From Melissococcus plutonius ATCC 35311 (GTDB lineage Bacteria > Bacillota > Bacilli > Lactobacillales > Enterococcaceae), in the NCBI RefSeq assembly GCF_000270185.1, contig NC_015516.1, positions 1,225,001 through 1,289,000 of the forward strand: DNA of 64,000 bases, read 5' to 3'. Below the pieces are notes generated by a model. It was not told the origin of the DNA. It searched no databases and was given only the letters and a program-made list of their open reading frames with translations. The position numbers were made by a program, and so were the translations under genes. Positions 53,238-63,590 of the stretch are shown one piece after another; positions within the stretch are counted from its first letter, which is position 1, and each line of letters begins with the position of its first letter.

Positions 53238-53268
53238 CAGCAGAACGAATTTCGTTCTGCTGGTTTTT
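53238..53268. terminator. Bidirectional terminator after the Apf-like gene
   Basis: CAGCAGAACGAA / TTCGTTCTGCTG stem with small loop; TTTTTT follows on plus, T-rich also on minus. Confidence 0.85.
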
Positions 53269-53306
53269 TCTGTTTCAAACAATGATTTTACTGAAAAAGA
53301 AACTTT

Positions 53307-53864
53307 TTAGTACCAACCATTATTCATCCAGAAAGTTTTTGCTTGTTCCCAAGAACCATAACGTTCTGAAACATAGTTTTCAGCAACTTTTTCTTGGTTT
53401 GCAGGTGAATAATCACCTTTTAAGTATGAAGCATCTAATTGATATCGACCTATGTATTTCCCATTTGTTGCATTGTATGAGCCACTTGATTCTCTTTGTG
53501 CAATCCATTCTTTTGCTGAATTTGAATCGCTCGTTGGCGCACTTGTTTGAGCTGGTGCTTGTTTTTGTACCGTTGATGCTGGTTGAGCAACTGGTGTTGC
53601 CTGCATAGTTTTTGGTGTAGCTACAGCTGAATCTACCGTTTTAATTTGTAATTGTTGACCTTCATAAATCATATTTATATTTGAAATTTGATTTTTGTTT
53701 GCAACTTCTTGTACATTTGTATGGTTTTTTGCAGCAATACTTGATAATGTATCTCCTGCTTGTACTTTATATAAACTGTCTGCATGAACATTTCCTGCTC
53801 CAAGACTTAATCCGATTCCTGCTGCTAGCGTAGTTCCTAATAAAATTGTTTTTAGTGATTTCAT
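53307..53864 (-). CDS. Apf-like secreted LysM protein with transglycosylase-like C-terminus
   Basis: 185 residues from the ATG at 53864. Signal peptide cut at about VHA-D (28/29), one LysM domain (YKVQAGDTLSSIAAKNH.., residues 32-76), an Ala/Gln/Pro/Thr-rich linker, and a C-terminal domain (AKEWIAQRESSGSY..GRYQLD.., ending SFWMNNGWY-like) characteristic of aggregation-promoting factors of lactobacilli, related to SLT transglycosylases. Cell-wall bound, likely abundant. The 5' untranslated leader seems long. An in-frame start 23 codons earlier lacks a signal-peptide-like context. Confidence 0.88.
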   Translation of the reverse strand: MKSLKTILLGTTLAAGIGLSLGAGNVHADSLYKVQAGDTLSSIAAKNHTNVQEVANKNQISNINMIYEGQQLQIKTVDSAVATPKTMQATPVAQPASTVQKQAPAQTSAPTSDSNSAKEWIAQRESSGSYNATNGKYIGRYQLDASYLKGDYSPANQEKVAENYVSERYGSWEQAKTFWMNNGWY

Positions 53865-53933
53865 ATAAATGTGTAATCCCCTTTTAAGTAATTTATTATT
53901 CGCCGCTATCAACGACAAGGAATACTTTATCAT

Positions 53934-54472
53934 TTATTTGTATTACATGGGTATTTTTACCATAACAACTTGTATCTTTTGTTACATTCTAATTTCATTT
54001 CTGTAAAAAACTGTTTTTTATTTTATACTATTTATTTTAAATTTCATAATATAAAGCTAAATATTTAGCATATTTAGCATTATTTTCTATATAATAGTAA
54101 ATGAAATCTATTTATTTTAAATACTCTAAAATAATATAAGCCATTTTAAATTTTTACCTTAATGCTATAATAACCATTCAGTATTTTCTATTAAAATAAC
54201 TATCTCTTTCTAGAAAAAATTTTTTTAATCATATTTCTACTCAATTATAAAAATATACAGATATGACTATTTTAGAATAAACAATTAACAAAAATAAGAT
54301 TTATTCCATATTACAATTAAATTGATTTTTTATTCTTATAATTTAACTATTAATTATTCTTTGAATAAAAATATTCATTACTATTCTGACTCATGAGTTT
54401 TTACGTTTTTTACCAATTGATAAATTGTATATATTATTCGAGTTTTATTTTTTGCTTCTTTACTAAAACAAA
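53934..54472. other. AT-rich intergenic region
   Basis: No gene seen. Holds a GCTAAATATTTAGC palindrome near 54056 with a partial repeat (ATATTTAGCAT twice) and the upstream region of the Apf-like gene, where TTGTTA-17-TAATAC may be its promoter. Confidence 0.5.
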
Positions 54473-54501
54473 AAAGACTTCTTCCAAAAGAAGAAGTCTT
54501 T
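54473..54501 (-). terminator. rpmE2 terminator
   Basis: Stem AAAGACTTCTTC / GAAGAAGTCTTT, loop CAAAA, then TTTTTGTTTT on the minus strand. Confidence 0.88.
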
Positions 54502-54527
54502 GCAGTATCGACTCACCGATAATTTGC

Positions 54528-54791
54528 TTATTCTGCAGCGTTTGTGTCTTTGAGTCCATATTTTTTGTTGAAACGATCCACACGTCCATCTGCTTGTGTG
54601 AATTTTTGACGTCCTGTATAAAATGGATGAGAGTCAGAAGTAACTTCCACACGAATTAATGGGTAAGTTTTACCATCTTCCCATTTAACAGTTTCTTGCG
54701 AGTTTTTTGTTGAACCAGATAAAAATTTAAACCCAGTTGTTGAATCCATGAAGACAACTGGATGATATTCTGGATGAATATTTTGTTTCAT
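54528..54791 (-). CDS. rpmE2: 50S ribosomal protein L31 type B
   Basis: 87 residues, the B type without the zinc cysteines (no CxxC). Conserved [16 protein letters not shown] start and [21 protein letters not shown]. Zinc-independent L31 often replaces the C+ form under zinc limitation. ATG after GGAGCG. Directly downstream of rho, an order conserved in Firmicutes. Confidence 0.97.
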   Translation of the reverse strand: MKQNIHPEYHPVVFMDSTTGFKFLSGSTKNSQETVKWEDGKTYPLIRVEVTSDSHPFYTGRQKFTQADGRVDRFNKKYGLKDTNAAE

Positions 54792-54890
54792 TTCTCATTC
54801 GCTCCTTTGCCCTGAATCATTTGCTGAGTCAGAGTTGTTTTTTCATTAAACAATTACATTTATTTTAACATAAATTGAATCAAGTTACAA

Positions 54891-56183
54891 TTATCTTTTA
54901 TAATTTCTTTTAATTTGCTTGCCAAATGAAACATCTTGAAAATTTTCAAAAATATCTTTATTATTTTTTGTTTTCTTTAAACATTGAATAAATTGTTCTG
55001 TATAATCTAAAGAGTCTCCAATCATGTGATTTCTTAATTTCCAAACTTCTTCCAAAGATTCAGCATTAACCAACAATTCTTCTTTTCTGGTTCCTGATTT
55101 TTTAATATCAATTGCTGGAAATAGTCGTCGTTCTGCTAGTTCTCTTGATAATTGTAATTCCATGTTTCCAGTTCCTTTGAATTCTTCATAAATAACATCA
55201 TCCATACGACTACCAGTATCAACCAATGCAGTAGCTAAGATTGTCAAGCTACCACCTTCTTCAATATTGCGTGCTGCACCAAAAAATTTCTTAGGTTTGT
55301 AAAGTGCTGCAGGATCAATTCCACCACTAAGAGTACGTCCGCTTGGTGGTACTATTAAATTATAGGCACGTGCTAATCGTGTAATGCTATCCATTAAAAT
55401 AATAACATCTCGCTTATCTTCAACAAGTCGCATAGCACGCTCTAATACCAATTCAGAAATTCGTGTATGATTTTTTGGTAATTGATCAAAAGTTGAAGAA
55501 ATAACATCACCATTAACACTGCGTTCAAGGTCTGTCACCTCTTCTGGACGTTCATCAATTAATAATAAGATTAATTCAACTTCGGGATGATTCTTAGTAA
55601 TGCCATTTGCAATTTCTTTTAAAATAGTTGTTTTTCCTGCTTTTGGTGGAGCAACAATTAGTCCTCTTTGGCCAAATCCAACAGGTGCAAAAATATCAAT
55701 CATACGTGTGGATAGACGTCCAGCTGTAGTTTCCAAACAAAGTTGTCGATTGGGATAAAGAGGCGTTAAAGCTGGAAAATGTGGACGTTCCTTTGCTTCC
55801 TCAGGGTCTTTTCCATTTACACTTTCTACATGCATCAAGCCATAATAACGTTCAGATTCTTTAGGCGGTCTGGCTTTGCCAGCTACCTTATCACCATTTC
55901 GTAACCCAAAACGTCGAATTTGAGAGGAAGAAATATAAATGTCTTCAGCGCTTGGTCCATAATTAATTGGACGTAAAAATCCATAACCATCTTGAGAGAC
56001 AATATCTAAAATTCCTTCCATAAAAAAGAAGCCTTGTTTTTCTGCTTGTGCTCGTATAACTGCTAAAGATAGCTCTTTTTTGTTCATTTGGCTATAATAA
56101 GGAATTTTAAAATCTTTGGCATAAGCATAAATGTCTTTTAACGTGCTATTTTCTAATTCTGCCATTGTTAGATAATCACTCAC
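54891..56183 (-). CDS. rho: Transcription termination factor Rho
   Basis: 430 residues. N-terminal Rho-N helical region, cold-shock RNA-binding domain (about 55-125, [19 protein letters not shown]) and RecA-type ATPase with Walker [10 protein letters not shown] (178-186), Q-loop region and R-loop motif. GTG start overlapping the murA stop by 4 nt. No lesion. Confidence 0.97.
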   Translation of the reverse strand: MSDYLTMAELENSTLKDIYAYAKDFKIPYYSQMNKKELSLAVIRAQAEKQGFFFMEGILDIVSQDGYGFLRPINYGPSAEDIYISSSQIRRFGLRNGDKVAGKARPPKESERYYGLMHVESVNGKDPEEAKERPHFPALTPLYPNRQLCLETTAGRLSTRMIDIFAPVGFGQRGLIVAPPKAGKTTILKEIANGITKNHPEVELILLLIDERPEEVTDLERSVNGDVISSTFDQLPKNHTRISELVLERAMRLVEDKRDVIILMDSITRLARAYNLIVPPSGRTLSGGIDPAALYKPKKFFGAARNIEEGGSLTILATALVDTGSRMDDVIYEEFKGTGNMELQLSRELAERRLFPAIDIKKSGTRKEELLVNAESLEEVWKLRNHMIGDSLDYTEQFIQCLKKTKNNKDIFENFQDVSFGKQIKRNYKR

Positions 56184-57478
56184 CTAGCCACCTCCGGCTC
56201 TTTTACCTCTTGTATTTCTTTACTTTCTATCATTTGTATATCGGCACCCAAAGCTGTTAATTTTTCAACAATATGATCATAACCTCGTAGAATATGTTCG
56301 ATATCGCAAATAGTCGTTTTTCCTTCAGCCATCAAGCCAGCAATAACTAAACACGCACCCGCTCTAAGATCAGAAGCTGTCACTTCAGTACCATATAGTT
56401 TATTTGGACCTTCTATACAAATTTTATCTCCCTGAACAGAAATATTGGCACCCATCCGTCTTAATTCAGGAATATGTTTGATTCGTTTTGAATAAATCGT
56501 ATCTTTAATTTCACCACTTCCAACAGCTTTTAACATCAATGGTGTAATAGGTTGTTGTAAATCTGTTGCAAAACCTGGATAAGGGAACGTTCGAATAGTC
56601 GTCATTTTTAACCTAGCTGACGGGTGAACAAAAATACTATCTTCCTTAATCGTCATCTGAACACCCATCTCTTGTAGTTTTGCAAGAAAGCTTTCTAAAT
56701 GTTCGGAAATTATATTGTGTACTGTTACACCATTACCTACAGCAGCAGCAATTGTTAAGTAGGTACCTGCTTCAATTCGGTCTGGAATAATACAATGATG
56801 ACAGCCATGTAACTTTTTAACACCCTCGATACGTATTATATCTGTTCCAGCTCCCCGGATATTTGCCCCCATATTATTTAATAAAGTAGCTACATCAATA
56901 ACATCAGGTTCACGTGCAGCATTTTCAATTATGGTTTTTCCTTTTGCTTTTGTTGCAGCTAGCATCACATTAATTGTTGCACCAATTGAAGTAACATCCA
57001 TGAAAATGCGACTACCCGTTAAACCTGTTTGTGCAGTCTTTAAATGCATCATTCCTTGTTCGTTAGTGATGGTTGCCCCCAATGCTTCTAACCCTTTTAG
57101 ATGTAAATTAATTGGGCGCGGTCCCAAATGACAACCACCAGGCATGCCAACTGTACCTTCACCGAATTTGCCTAACAATGCACCCATAAAATAATAGGAA
57201 GCTCTTAGACTATTTATTCTGTCCGTTGGCAAGGAAATTGGAATTATTTCTGTTGGATCAATCGTCAATGTATTGCTTTTAAAAATTGTTTTAACATCCA
57301 TATATTCCAAAATATCAATTAGTGAATAGATATCTTGAATATCTGGGACACCTTCTAAAGTAACTGGTGAATCGGCCAAAATTGCAGCTGGGATTAATGC
57401 TACTGCACTATTTTTAGCACCACCGATTGTAACTTCTCCTGATAATGAATGGGACCCATTAATAATTATTTTTTTCAT
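56180..57478 (-). CDS. murA: UDP-N-acetylglucosamine 1-carboxyvinyltransferase
   Basis: 432 residues, inverse alpha/beta barrel enolpyruvyl transferase, first committed step of peptidoglycan precursor synthesis. Fosfomycin-target Cys116 in [12 protein letters not shown], the N-terminal GAKNSA, and [12 protein letters not shown] are all visible. Position between fba and rho fits the second Firmicutes paralogue (MurZ/MurA2). Coupled to rho by overlap. Confidence 0.95.
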   Translation of the reverse strand: MKKIIINGSHSLSGEVTIGGAKNSAVALIPAAILADSPVTLEGVPDIQDIYSLIDILEYMDVKTIFKSNTLTIDPTEIIPISLPTDRINSLRASYYFMGALLGKFGEGTVGMPGGCHLGPRPINLHLKGLEALGATITNEQGMMHLKTAQTGLTGSRIFMDVTSIGATINVMLAATKAKGKTIIENAAREPDVIDVATLLNNMGANIRGAGTDIIRIEGVKKLHGCHHCIIPDRIEAGTYLTIAAAVGNGVTVHNIISEHLESFLAKLQEMGVQMTIKEDSIFVHPSARLKMTTIRTFPYPGFATDLQQPITPLMLKAVGSGEIKDTIYSKRIKHIPELRRMGANISVQGDKICIEGPNKLYGTEVTASDLRAGACLVIAGLMAEGKTTICDIEHILRGYDHIVEKLTALGADIQMIESKEIQEVKEPEVAR

Positions 57479-57935
57479 CTATACTTTCACCTATCTATTT
57501 AATCAGCAAATTTAAAAAAACAGAATACTCGAATTATTTTAACATACCCAGCAAGAATAAAAAAGTAAACAAGTCACATAAAAATAATTTATATTTTTAT
57601 AAAATTGAAAAAAGCGTCCTATTCACATTTTTTCTTGGTAGTTCTTAAAAAAACAACAGAATTATTTATTTGTTTTCTATTCATAAGATCTATTGAAATA
57701 TATGAAAAATATTATTTATAAAGATAATTACAAAGTTTACTAATTATAATGAAAATTTATATGATAAACCAACAAGACTAATCACCCAATTTATTGAAAA
57801 ATATCTTCATTTCTTTTAATAAAAAAAGTGAAATATTTAACATAATAAAATAAAGACATAGAATAGAGAACAACTTCCATGTCTTTATCTTACCAATATA
57901 CTTTTAAAAAACGTAATTATCCATTAAATGATAAA
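57479..57935. other. Intergenic region between fba and murA
   Basis: No gene. Contains the fba terminator at 57846-57888; the rest, including the presumed murA promoter, is AT-rich with no obvious structure. Confidence 0.5.
57846..57888 (-). terminator. fba terminator
   Basis: 10-bp stem ATAAAGACAT / ATGTCTTTAT; minus-strand continuation TTTATT. About 50 nt after the fba stop. Confidence 0.7.
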
Positions 57936-58802
57936 TTACGCTTTACCTTCAGAACCAAACCAATCAATCCGTTGTTTTACTAATTCAGTGATAGCTTTTG
58001 TACCTGGAGCTAATAATTTACGAGGATCAAATCCTTTTCCTTGCAAATCTTTTCCTTCTTCAATATATTCACGTGTTGCTGCAGCAAATGCTTGTTGACA
58101 TTCTGTATTTACATTAACTTTTGAAATTCCCATTGAGATAGATTTTTGGATTTGATCCATTGGAATACCTGAACCACCATGTAATACTAATGGAATATCA
58201 CCAACAGCATCTGCAATAGCTTTTAAATGATCAAAAGCTAGGCCATTCCAATTGTCTGGATATGCACCATGAACATTTCCAATACCACAAGCTAAGAAAT
58301 CAATTCCAGTTGCAACCATTTGTTTGCATTCTTCAATATCAGCTAATTCTCCTGTACCAATAATGCCATCTTCTTCTCCACCAATTGAACCTACTTCACA
58401 TTCAACAGAAATACCTTTGGCATGAGCTTTTGCTACAACATCTTTTGCTTTTTCAATGTTTTCAGCAAATGGAAGATGTGAACCATCGAACATAACAGAA
58501 GTATAGCCAATTTCGATACATTTTAAAGCTGCTTCATAATCACCATGGTCTAAATGGATAGCAACTGGTACGGTAATACCCATTGATTCAACTAGGTCAT
58601 TTACTAAATCATAGCATACTTGATAACCACCCATATATTTTGCAGCGCCCATAGAAGTTTGAATTAGTACAGGTGCTTGTTTTTCTTCAGCAGCTTCAAG
58701 AATTGCTTTTGTCCATTCTAAATCATTTGTATTAAATCCCCCAACTGCATATTTTCCTTTATGTGCAGCGTTAAGAAATTTTGTTCCTGATACTAATGGC
58801 AT
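57936..58802 (-). CDS. fba: Fructose-bisphosphate aldolase, class II
   Basis: 288 residues. Zinc-dependent TIM-barrel aldolase with His ligands in IHLDHGDYE (about 82-84), VECEVGSIGG, and the late VLHGGSGIP. Splits fructose 1,6-bisphosphate in glycolysis. ATG after GGGAGG. Length and motifs normal. Confidence 0.97.
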   Translation of the reverse strand: MPLVSGTKFLNAAHKGKYAVGGFNTNDLEWTKAILEAAEEKQAPVLIQTSMGAAKYMGGYQVCYDLVNDLVESMGITVPVAIHLDHGDYEAALKCIEIGYTSVMFDGSHLPFAENIEKAKDVVAKAHAKGISVECEVGSIGGEEDGIIGTGELADIEECKQMVATGIDFLACGIGNVHGAYPDNWNGLAFDHLKAIADAVGDIPLVLHGGSGIPMDQIQKSISMGISKVNVNTECQQAFAAATREYIEEGKDLQGKGFDPRKLLAPGTKAITELVKQRIDWFGSEGKA

Positions 58803-59003
58803 AATAAATTCCTCCCAAGTTTTACAACTTATTTGTTAAGTTTTTCTCTAACTAACAGTTCTATTCTACCAAAATTTTAGAAAATTTTCTACTAAAAAAA
58901 ATTTTCTTGAAATTTTATTAAATCATTTTTATTATTTTCAATTACTCTTTGGATGTCTATTTTTATAAAATTAGCATTGATATTTTTCTTTTTTTATGAA
59001 CTT

Positions 59004-59053
59004 AAAAAAAATAAAGCAATGATTTATAACTATAAATCATTGCTTTATTTTTT
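59004..59053. terminator. Bidirectional terminator overlapping a stop codon
   Basis: About 24-bp perfect stem (59005-59028 / 59031-59053) with T-runs at both ends; reaches into the stop codon of the Bax-inhibitor-like gene at 59052. Confidence 0.85.
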
Positions 59054-59741
59054 AATTATTTTTACCACCTAAAATACTTACAAATGAAAGAAATAAATTG
59101 ATAAAATCAAGATACAATTGCAATGCTAGAAAAACAGCAACGCCTGTACTTGATGGGACCATTGAATTATAATATACAGAGCGAATTTTTTGATTGTCAT
59201 AGGCTGTTAAACCAGAGAAAATTAAAACCATTAAAATTGAAATAGCATAATCAACTGGCTCACTATGTAACAGAAAAGCATTCAACAACAAAGCGATGAA
59301 AACGCCAAGTAAAGCACTATAAGCCGCATGTCCTAGTGCAGATAAGTCACGTTTAGTAAATACGCCAATCAAGGACATAGCAAAAAAAGTAGCGGCTGTA
59401 CTAATGAATGCACCAAAAATAGTAGCTTGTGTATATAATTGTAAAGTGACTGCCAAGGTTAATCCATTTAAGAATGAATAAGCGATAAACCCACTCATAG
59501 CTAATGTCGGCTGTTTGGCAGCTTTAAAACTCAGCAGCAAGACTAGCGCTATTTCCGCAAGCCAGATAACAGTAAATGCCATTGGTTTAGTGTAGAAAAA
59601 GAATAAAACCTGAACTCTAAAAACATTCATCACAAGGTAGGCAACAAGCGCACTAATACTAATTCCAATTCCTAATAAACCATAAATCTTTCCATAAAAT
59701 TTATTCAATCCTTCTTTAGACTCTATTACTTGATTATTCAA
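59052..59741 (-). CDS. Bax inhibitor-1 family membrane protein (YccA/YetJ-like)
   Basis: About 229 residues from a TTG at 59741, 6 nt after GAAGGGA; an ATG-like start at 59789 adds 16 residues but has no ribosome site. Seven membrane helices, with the family-typical SGLTAYDNQKIRSVYYN acidic/basic stretch near the C-terminus. Relatives are pH-gated calcium leak channels or FtsH modulators; role here not determined. Confidence 0.88.
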   Translation of the reverse strand: MNNQVIESKEGLNKFYGKIYGLLGIGISISALVAYLVMNVFRVQVLFFFYTKPMAFTVIWLAEIALVLLLSFKAAKQPTLAMSGFIAYSFLNGLTLAVTLQLYTQATIFGAFISTAATFFAMSLIGVFTKRDLSALGHAAYSALLGVFIALLLNAFLLHSEPVDYAISILMVLIFSGLTAYDNQKIRSVYYNSMVPSSTGVAVFLALQLYLDFINLFLSFVSILGGKNN

Positions 59742-60094
59742 TTTACTTCCCTTCTTTCCCAGAATATCTTTCTGTTCAGACCAAATCATCCAATCTTATT
59801 TTAACCAAACAATGAATGATTAAAACCTGAAACGACTCATTGAATAAATAAAACAGTTACAAAAACTAATTTACACTAATTATGCATAAAAGACAACATT
59901 CTACTTATAAGTTTTAAATTAACTTAAATTTATGAATAAATAATCAATAAGTTATGTTTAATTGATGATTTATATCTTATAAAAAAGCAAAGAATTGAAG
60001 ATTGTTCAAATAAAATATGAAAAAAAGAATTAAAAAATTAAATAAGTTATTATTTTTCGATAGCTAAGTATTACTTTCTTGATAAATGTCTGAA
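59742..60094. other. Intergenic spacer after murC
   Basis: No gene and no good hairpin. The murC transcript end is not obvious. Confidence 0.4.
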
Positions 60095-61435
60095 TTATAA
60101 TCTACTACGAGTTGTATTGCTTAATAAGGTTTCATAAGCTTGTTCAAATTTTTGAACATCACCAGCACCCATAAACATGATAACAGAATCAGTATAGTCA
60201 AGTAGTTCAGACATATCTTCTTCTTTAATAACCTGACCACCTTTTTTTATTTTATTACCTAAGTCTTCAATTTTAACATTGCCCTGTGTTTCTCTGGCAG
60301 AACCAAAAATATCACAAAGGTAAACATAGTCAGCTAAATCTAAAGCTTTACCAAATTCATCAAGTAAGGCAATAGTCCGTGTAAAAGTATGTGGTTGAAA
60401 AACAGCAACAATTTCTTTATTTGGATATTTTTGACGAGCCCCATCAATAGTAGCACTAATTTCTGTCGGATGATGTGCATAGTCATCGATAATTATCATA
60501 TCACCAATCTGTTTTTCAGTAAAACGGCGTTTTACGCCTTTAAATGTTTTCATCTCTATAGCCACTTCATCCATGTCTAGTTCTTCAAAATAGGCAGCTG
60601 CAATTACCCCCAGAGCATTTAAAATATTGTGTTGACCATAGGCAGGTAAATCAAAATGCCCAATAAATTTTCCTTCATAATAAACATCAAATGAAGAGCC
60701 CTTTGTTGTTCGTTGAATATTTTTTGCTTGAATATCATCATTTTCATTTACACCATAATAATAAATCGGCACATCTGCGTTTAACTTACGTAAGTATTTA
60801 TCATCTCCATAAGCAAAAATCCCTTTTTTTACCTGATTAGCTAAAGATTGAAAAGCTGAATATACGTCTTCAATGCTAGTATAATAATCTGGATGATCAA
60901 AATCAATGTTTGTCATAATGGCATAATCCGGTGAATAGGATAAGAAATGACGTTGATATTCACAAGCTTCAAATGCAAAGAATTCAGCATCAGGATTTCC
61001 ATGTCCAGTTCCATCACCAATCAAATAACTTGTCGGTTTGACACCACTAAGCACATGGGCTAATAATCCAGTCGTTCCTGTCTTTCCATGGGCACCTGTT
61101 ACAGCAATGCTAGTATAACTTTGAATAAATTGACCGATAAAATCATGGTAACGAATGACTTCATTCCCTAGTTTTTTTGCTTGCATTAATTCTTCATTTG
61201 TATCAGGAAAAGCATTGCCAGCTATAATTATCATGCCTTTTTTAATATTTTTTGAATTAAATGGTAAAATCGGTATATTTGCCATTTCTAAATTTTTTTG
61301 TGTAAAAAAGTATTCTTCAACATCCGATCCTTGTACTTTATATCCTTCTTCATGAAGAATTAGTGCTAAAGAGCTCATACCAGCTCCTTTAATTCCCACA
61401 AAGTGATAAACTTGGTCTTTTTGACTCTTATTCAT
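60095..61435 (-). CDS. murC: UDP-N-acetylmuramate-L-alanine ligase
   Basis: 446 residues from the ATG at 61435 (a GTG at 61444 is 3 codons earlier). Mur ligase with N-terminal [16 protein letters not shown]-loop [12 protein letters not shown], the ligase core FDHPDYYTS and the C-terminal [11 protein letters not shown]. Adds L-alanine to UDP-MurNAc. Full length. Confidence 0.96.
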   Translation of the reverse strand: MNKSQKDQVYHFVGIKGAGMSSLALILHEEGYKVQGSDVEEYFFTQKNLEMANIPILPFNSKNIKKGMIIIAGNAFPDTNEELMQAKKLGNEVIRYHDFIGQFIQSYTSIAVTGAHGKTGTTGLLAHVLSGVKPTSYLIGDGTGHGNPDAEFFAFEACEYQRHFLSYSPDYAIMTNIDFDHPDYYTSIEDVYSAFQSLANQVKKGIFAYGDDKYLRKLNADVPIYYYGVNENDDIQAKNIQRTTKGSSFDVYYEGKFIGHFDLPAYGQHNILNALGVIAAAYFEELDMDEVAIEMKTFKGVKRRFTEKQIGDMIIIDDYAHHPTEISATIDGARQKYPNKEIVAVFQPHTFTRTIALLDEFGKALDLADYVYLCDIFGSARETQGNVKIEDLGNKIKKGGQVIKEEDMSELLDYTDSVIMFMGAGDVQKFEQAYETLLSNTTRSRL

Positions 61436-61550
61436 TATCTTCACTTCTCTCTCTAATTAACTTATCAATATAATTTTAGGTTTCATTCAATTTAGAAGAA
61501 TTATAGAGAACTTATCCTATAATTTTAAAAATAATGAATTGAAAATTGAT

Positions 61551-61575
61551 AAAAAACAGCAATAAACTTGTTGCT
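61551..61575 (-). terminator. Weak terminator upstream of murC
   Basis: Minus-strand AGCAA / TTGCT with TTTTTT after it, about 110 nt after the 294-residue gene. Short stem. Confidence 0.4.
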
Positions 61576-61687
61576 CTTTGTTAATTTCACTCACCTATTA
61601 AGTTTCAATTTTATTAATTTCATATTAAACAACATTAAGATCTAAAAGTAAAGGAATTTTACTCCCTTGCTCTTTCATTAATGCTTG

Positions 61688-62572
61688 TTACGAATCAAAA
61701 TACTTATTTTCTTTCATTTCTAAATTAGAGTCTTCAATCATACCTTCTAATGATTTATCTAGAACGTGTTTTTTTTCTTCAGCAGCTTTCTCTTCCAATT
61801 CACTCATTTTTTTACTATACGCTGTTTGATTTTTTGCTTTATCTTTAGCAGTTTTTAATTCTTTTCTGGAACGTGGCAATGAATAATCTGAATGATGACC
61901 AAATCTTTTAATATCTGGTCGAATTTGTTGATATTGCCTTCTAGTTACCGATATCTCTGGCATTTTTGAAGTTCTATTGAATTTTTTAACAACTGATTCA
62001 TTTTCATGTTGTTTTACATTAAAATTTCCGGCTTCTTCAAATAACAAATAAGTAGATTGTTCCTTTTTCATTGCTGCCATTAGTGTATCGTTTGTCATTT
62101 CTGCTTTTTCTTGCTCATTTTCTTGTATCAGTGAAGCTGGTGTATAGGTTGGAACAAAAAAAGGATGTTCATCATACAAAGAATCTTTTTGTTTTATCTT
62201 TGATGATGGAAAATTATATTGATTTTTCTGCCTAACATCTTTAAAAAGCGATTTTTTTTGAAAATGTTCTGAAGTTGTAAATGAATTTTTTCCTAAATAG
62301 TCAGGCAAATCTGATTTATGTTTTGTTAAATGCTCTTGTTTTTGGTCTTTTTTAGGATGATTACCTCCTATTGGCATAGAAGATGAATTCTTTTTCTTTT
62401 CTGCCACATTTTTAGATGAAAGAGGACTTAACCCAAAGGCAGGTCCATCTGTAATTAATGGTTCATCTTGGAAAAGTACATGTTCACTGCTTATTGGTAA
62501 TTTTACACCCAGTTCATCGCTATAAGCTGGAAACCTAAAATGCTTTCTCTTCACCTGTGTAGCATTTGACAT
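61688..62572 (-). CDS. Hydrophilic, probably disordered protein of unknown function
   Basis: 294 residues from the ATG at 62572, 9 nt after AAAAGGA (an ATG three codons earlier sits on the ribosome site). No signal peptide or membrane helix. Rich in Lys, Glu, Ser, Gln and Asn with low-complexity stretches; short aromatic/proline clusters (FRFPAYSDELG, DEHPFFVPTYTPASL, YQQIRPDIKRFG) stand out. The C-terminal 70 residues are charged and likely coiled coil (KKMSELEEKAAEEKKHVLDKSLEGM). It sits between murC and tseB/dinG. I do not recognise the family; a cell-division or wall-associated adaptor would fit the place but is only a guess. Confidence 0.7.
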   Translation of the reverse strand: MSNATQVKRKHFRFPAYSDELGVKLPISSEHVLFQDEPLITDGPAFGLSPLSSKNVAEKKKNSSSMPIGGNHPKKDQKQEHLTKHKSDLPDYLGKNSFTTSEHFQKKSLFKDVRQKNQYNFPSSKIKQKDSLYDEHPFFVPTYTPASLIQENEQEKAEMTNDTLMAAMKKEQSTYLLFEEAGNFNVKQHENESVVKKFNRTSKMPEISVTRRQYQQIRPDIKRFGHHSDYSLPRSRKELKTAKDKAKNQTAYSKKMSELEEKAAEEKKHVLDKSLEGMIEDSNLEMKENKYFDS

Positions 62573-62581
62573 TTCTTTCAT

Positions 62582-62995
62582 TCCTTTTCACATTCTTTCT
62601 GTCATTCTAGCATAGAATAATAAAATGCAAAATAATTTCTATGTTTTTTATGAAAATTTTTGCCTTTTTTTACACAAATTACAAATTATTTCAATTCATT
62701 TAAAGCTTTGTTTTAAAACTGTTAACTATGCAATATATGCAAGCATTAGTCATGAATTCACCAACTAATTTTTTGTAAAAATTACTTTTACAAATTTCAT
62801 TGAAAATTTAATTTGTGTTTTTCTATTAATTTGGTAAAAATAAAAAAGAGAACAAGGTAATTTCCTTGTTCTTTTTCAACATTTTACCAAATAGATGATG
62901 ACTAAAGATAAATAGAATTTAACCAAACATAAAAGTAGTATTGTTGTAAGTTAAGGATGCTTTTTCATTAGCTTAATTGTATTTAACAGCTATTT
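62582..62995. other. Intergenic region before the disordered-protein gene
   Basis: No gene. Contains a terminator at 62843-62876 and AT-rich sequence with short ATGCA repeats near 62733. Confidence 0.5.
62843..62876 (-). terminator. Terminator after the TseB-like gene
   Basis: Stem GAACAAGG / CCTTGTTC extended by A/T pairs with a 2-nt bulge, 6-nt loop, T-rich outgoing end. Confidence 0.75.
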
Positions 62996-63514
62996 TCATA
63001 TATTATGAATTGTACTAAGATATTTGCCCTCTTTAAAAGAAACAACATAATAGTTTTCTGTCTTATTTTTACTTGTTGTCACAACTTCCCAGGCAGGTTT
63101 TCCTTTGTAAATACCTAGTGAGGCTTTCTTTATGGATTCCTCAGGTGATTGCTGTTGAACAAGTTGTCTTACTGCCTCTTCTGTTAGTCCATCTTTTTGA
63201 TTTAAAACAGTTATTTTTCCACTTTTCTTAGGAATAATAACAGCAATCTCTTTTCCATCTTTTTCTTTTCCAGTTAAGCTGAAATAGACTTTCTTACGAG
63301 AAAATTGATAAAAATGATCGACTTCACTTAAATTTGTATGCTGTCTAGCAATTGCTATTGCTTCTTTTTTCGCTTGCTCAATTGGTTGGTTTGAGCGGGT
63401 AAGTAAAATGATACTAATAACAATTATAGCTAGAAGAATGACAATTAGACCTAAAAGAAAGGTAACCCTTTTCTTCTCTTTTTTTTCTTCTAGTTCTTCC
63501 AATATCTCCATCAT
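62996..63514 (-). CDS. TseB/YpmB-like cell-wall regulator (DUF5590)
   Basis: 172 residues. Short acidic/basic cytoplasmic N-terminus, one membrane helix (about 17-38), then two small alpha/beta extracytoplasmic repeats of the PepSY-like DUF5590 type (EQAKKEAIAIARQH.., VTVLNQKDGLTEEAVRQ.., KPAWEVV, YYVVSFKEG). In Bacillus, YpmB/TseB modulates penicillin-binding proteins during elongation, and a place next to dinG is conserved. Start uncertain: ATGs sit directly after AAGGG. Confidence 0.85.
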   Translation of the reverse strand: MMEILEELEEKKEKKRVTFLLGLIVILLAIIVISIILLTRSNQPIEQAKKEAIAIARQHTNLSEVDHFYQFSRKKVYFSLTGKEKDGKEIAVIIPKKSGKITVLNQKDGLTEEAVRQLVQQQSPEESIKKASLGIYKGKPAWEVVTTSKNKTENYYVVSFKEGKYLSTIHNI

Positions 63515-63590
63515 CCCTTCATTAAATAGCTGATTTTTATTATAACAGATAATCTGTTCTTTAAGATAGTTGTAGTCAAAATATTTCTAT

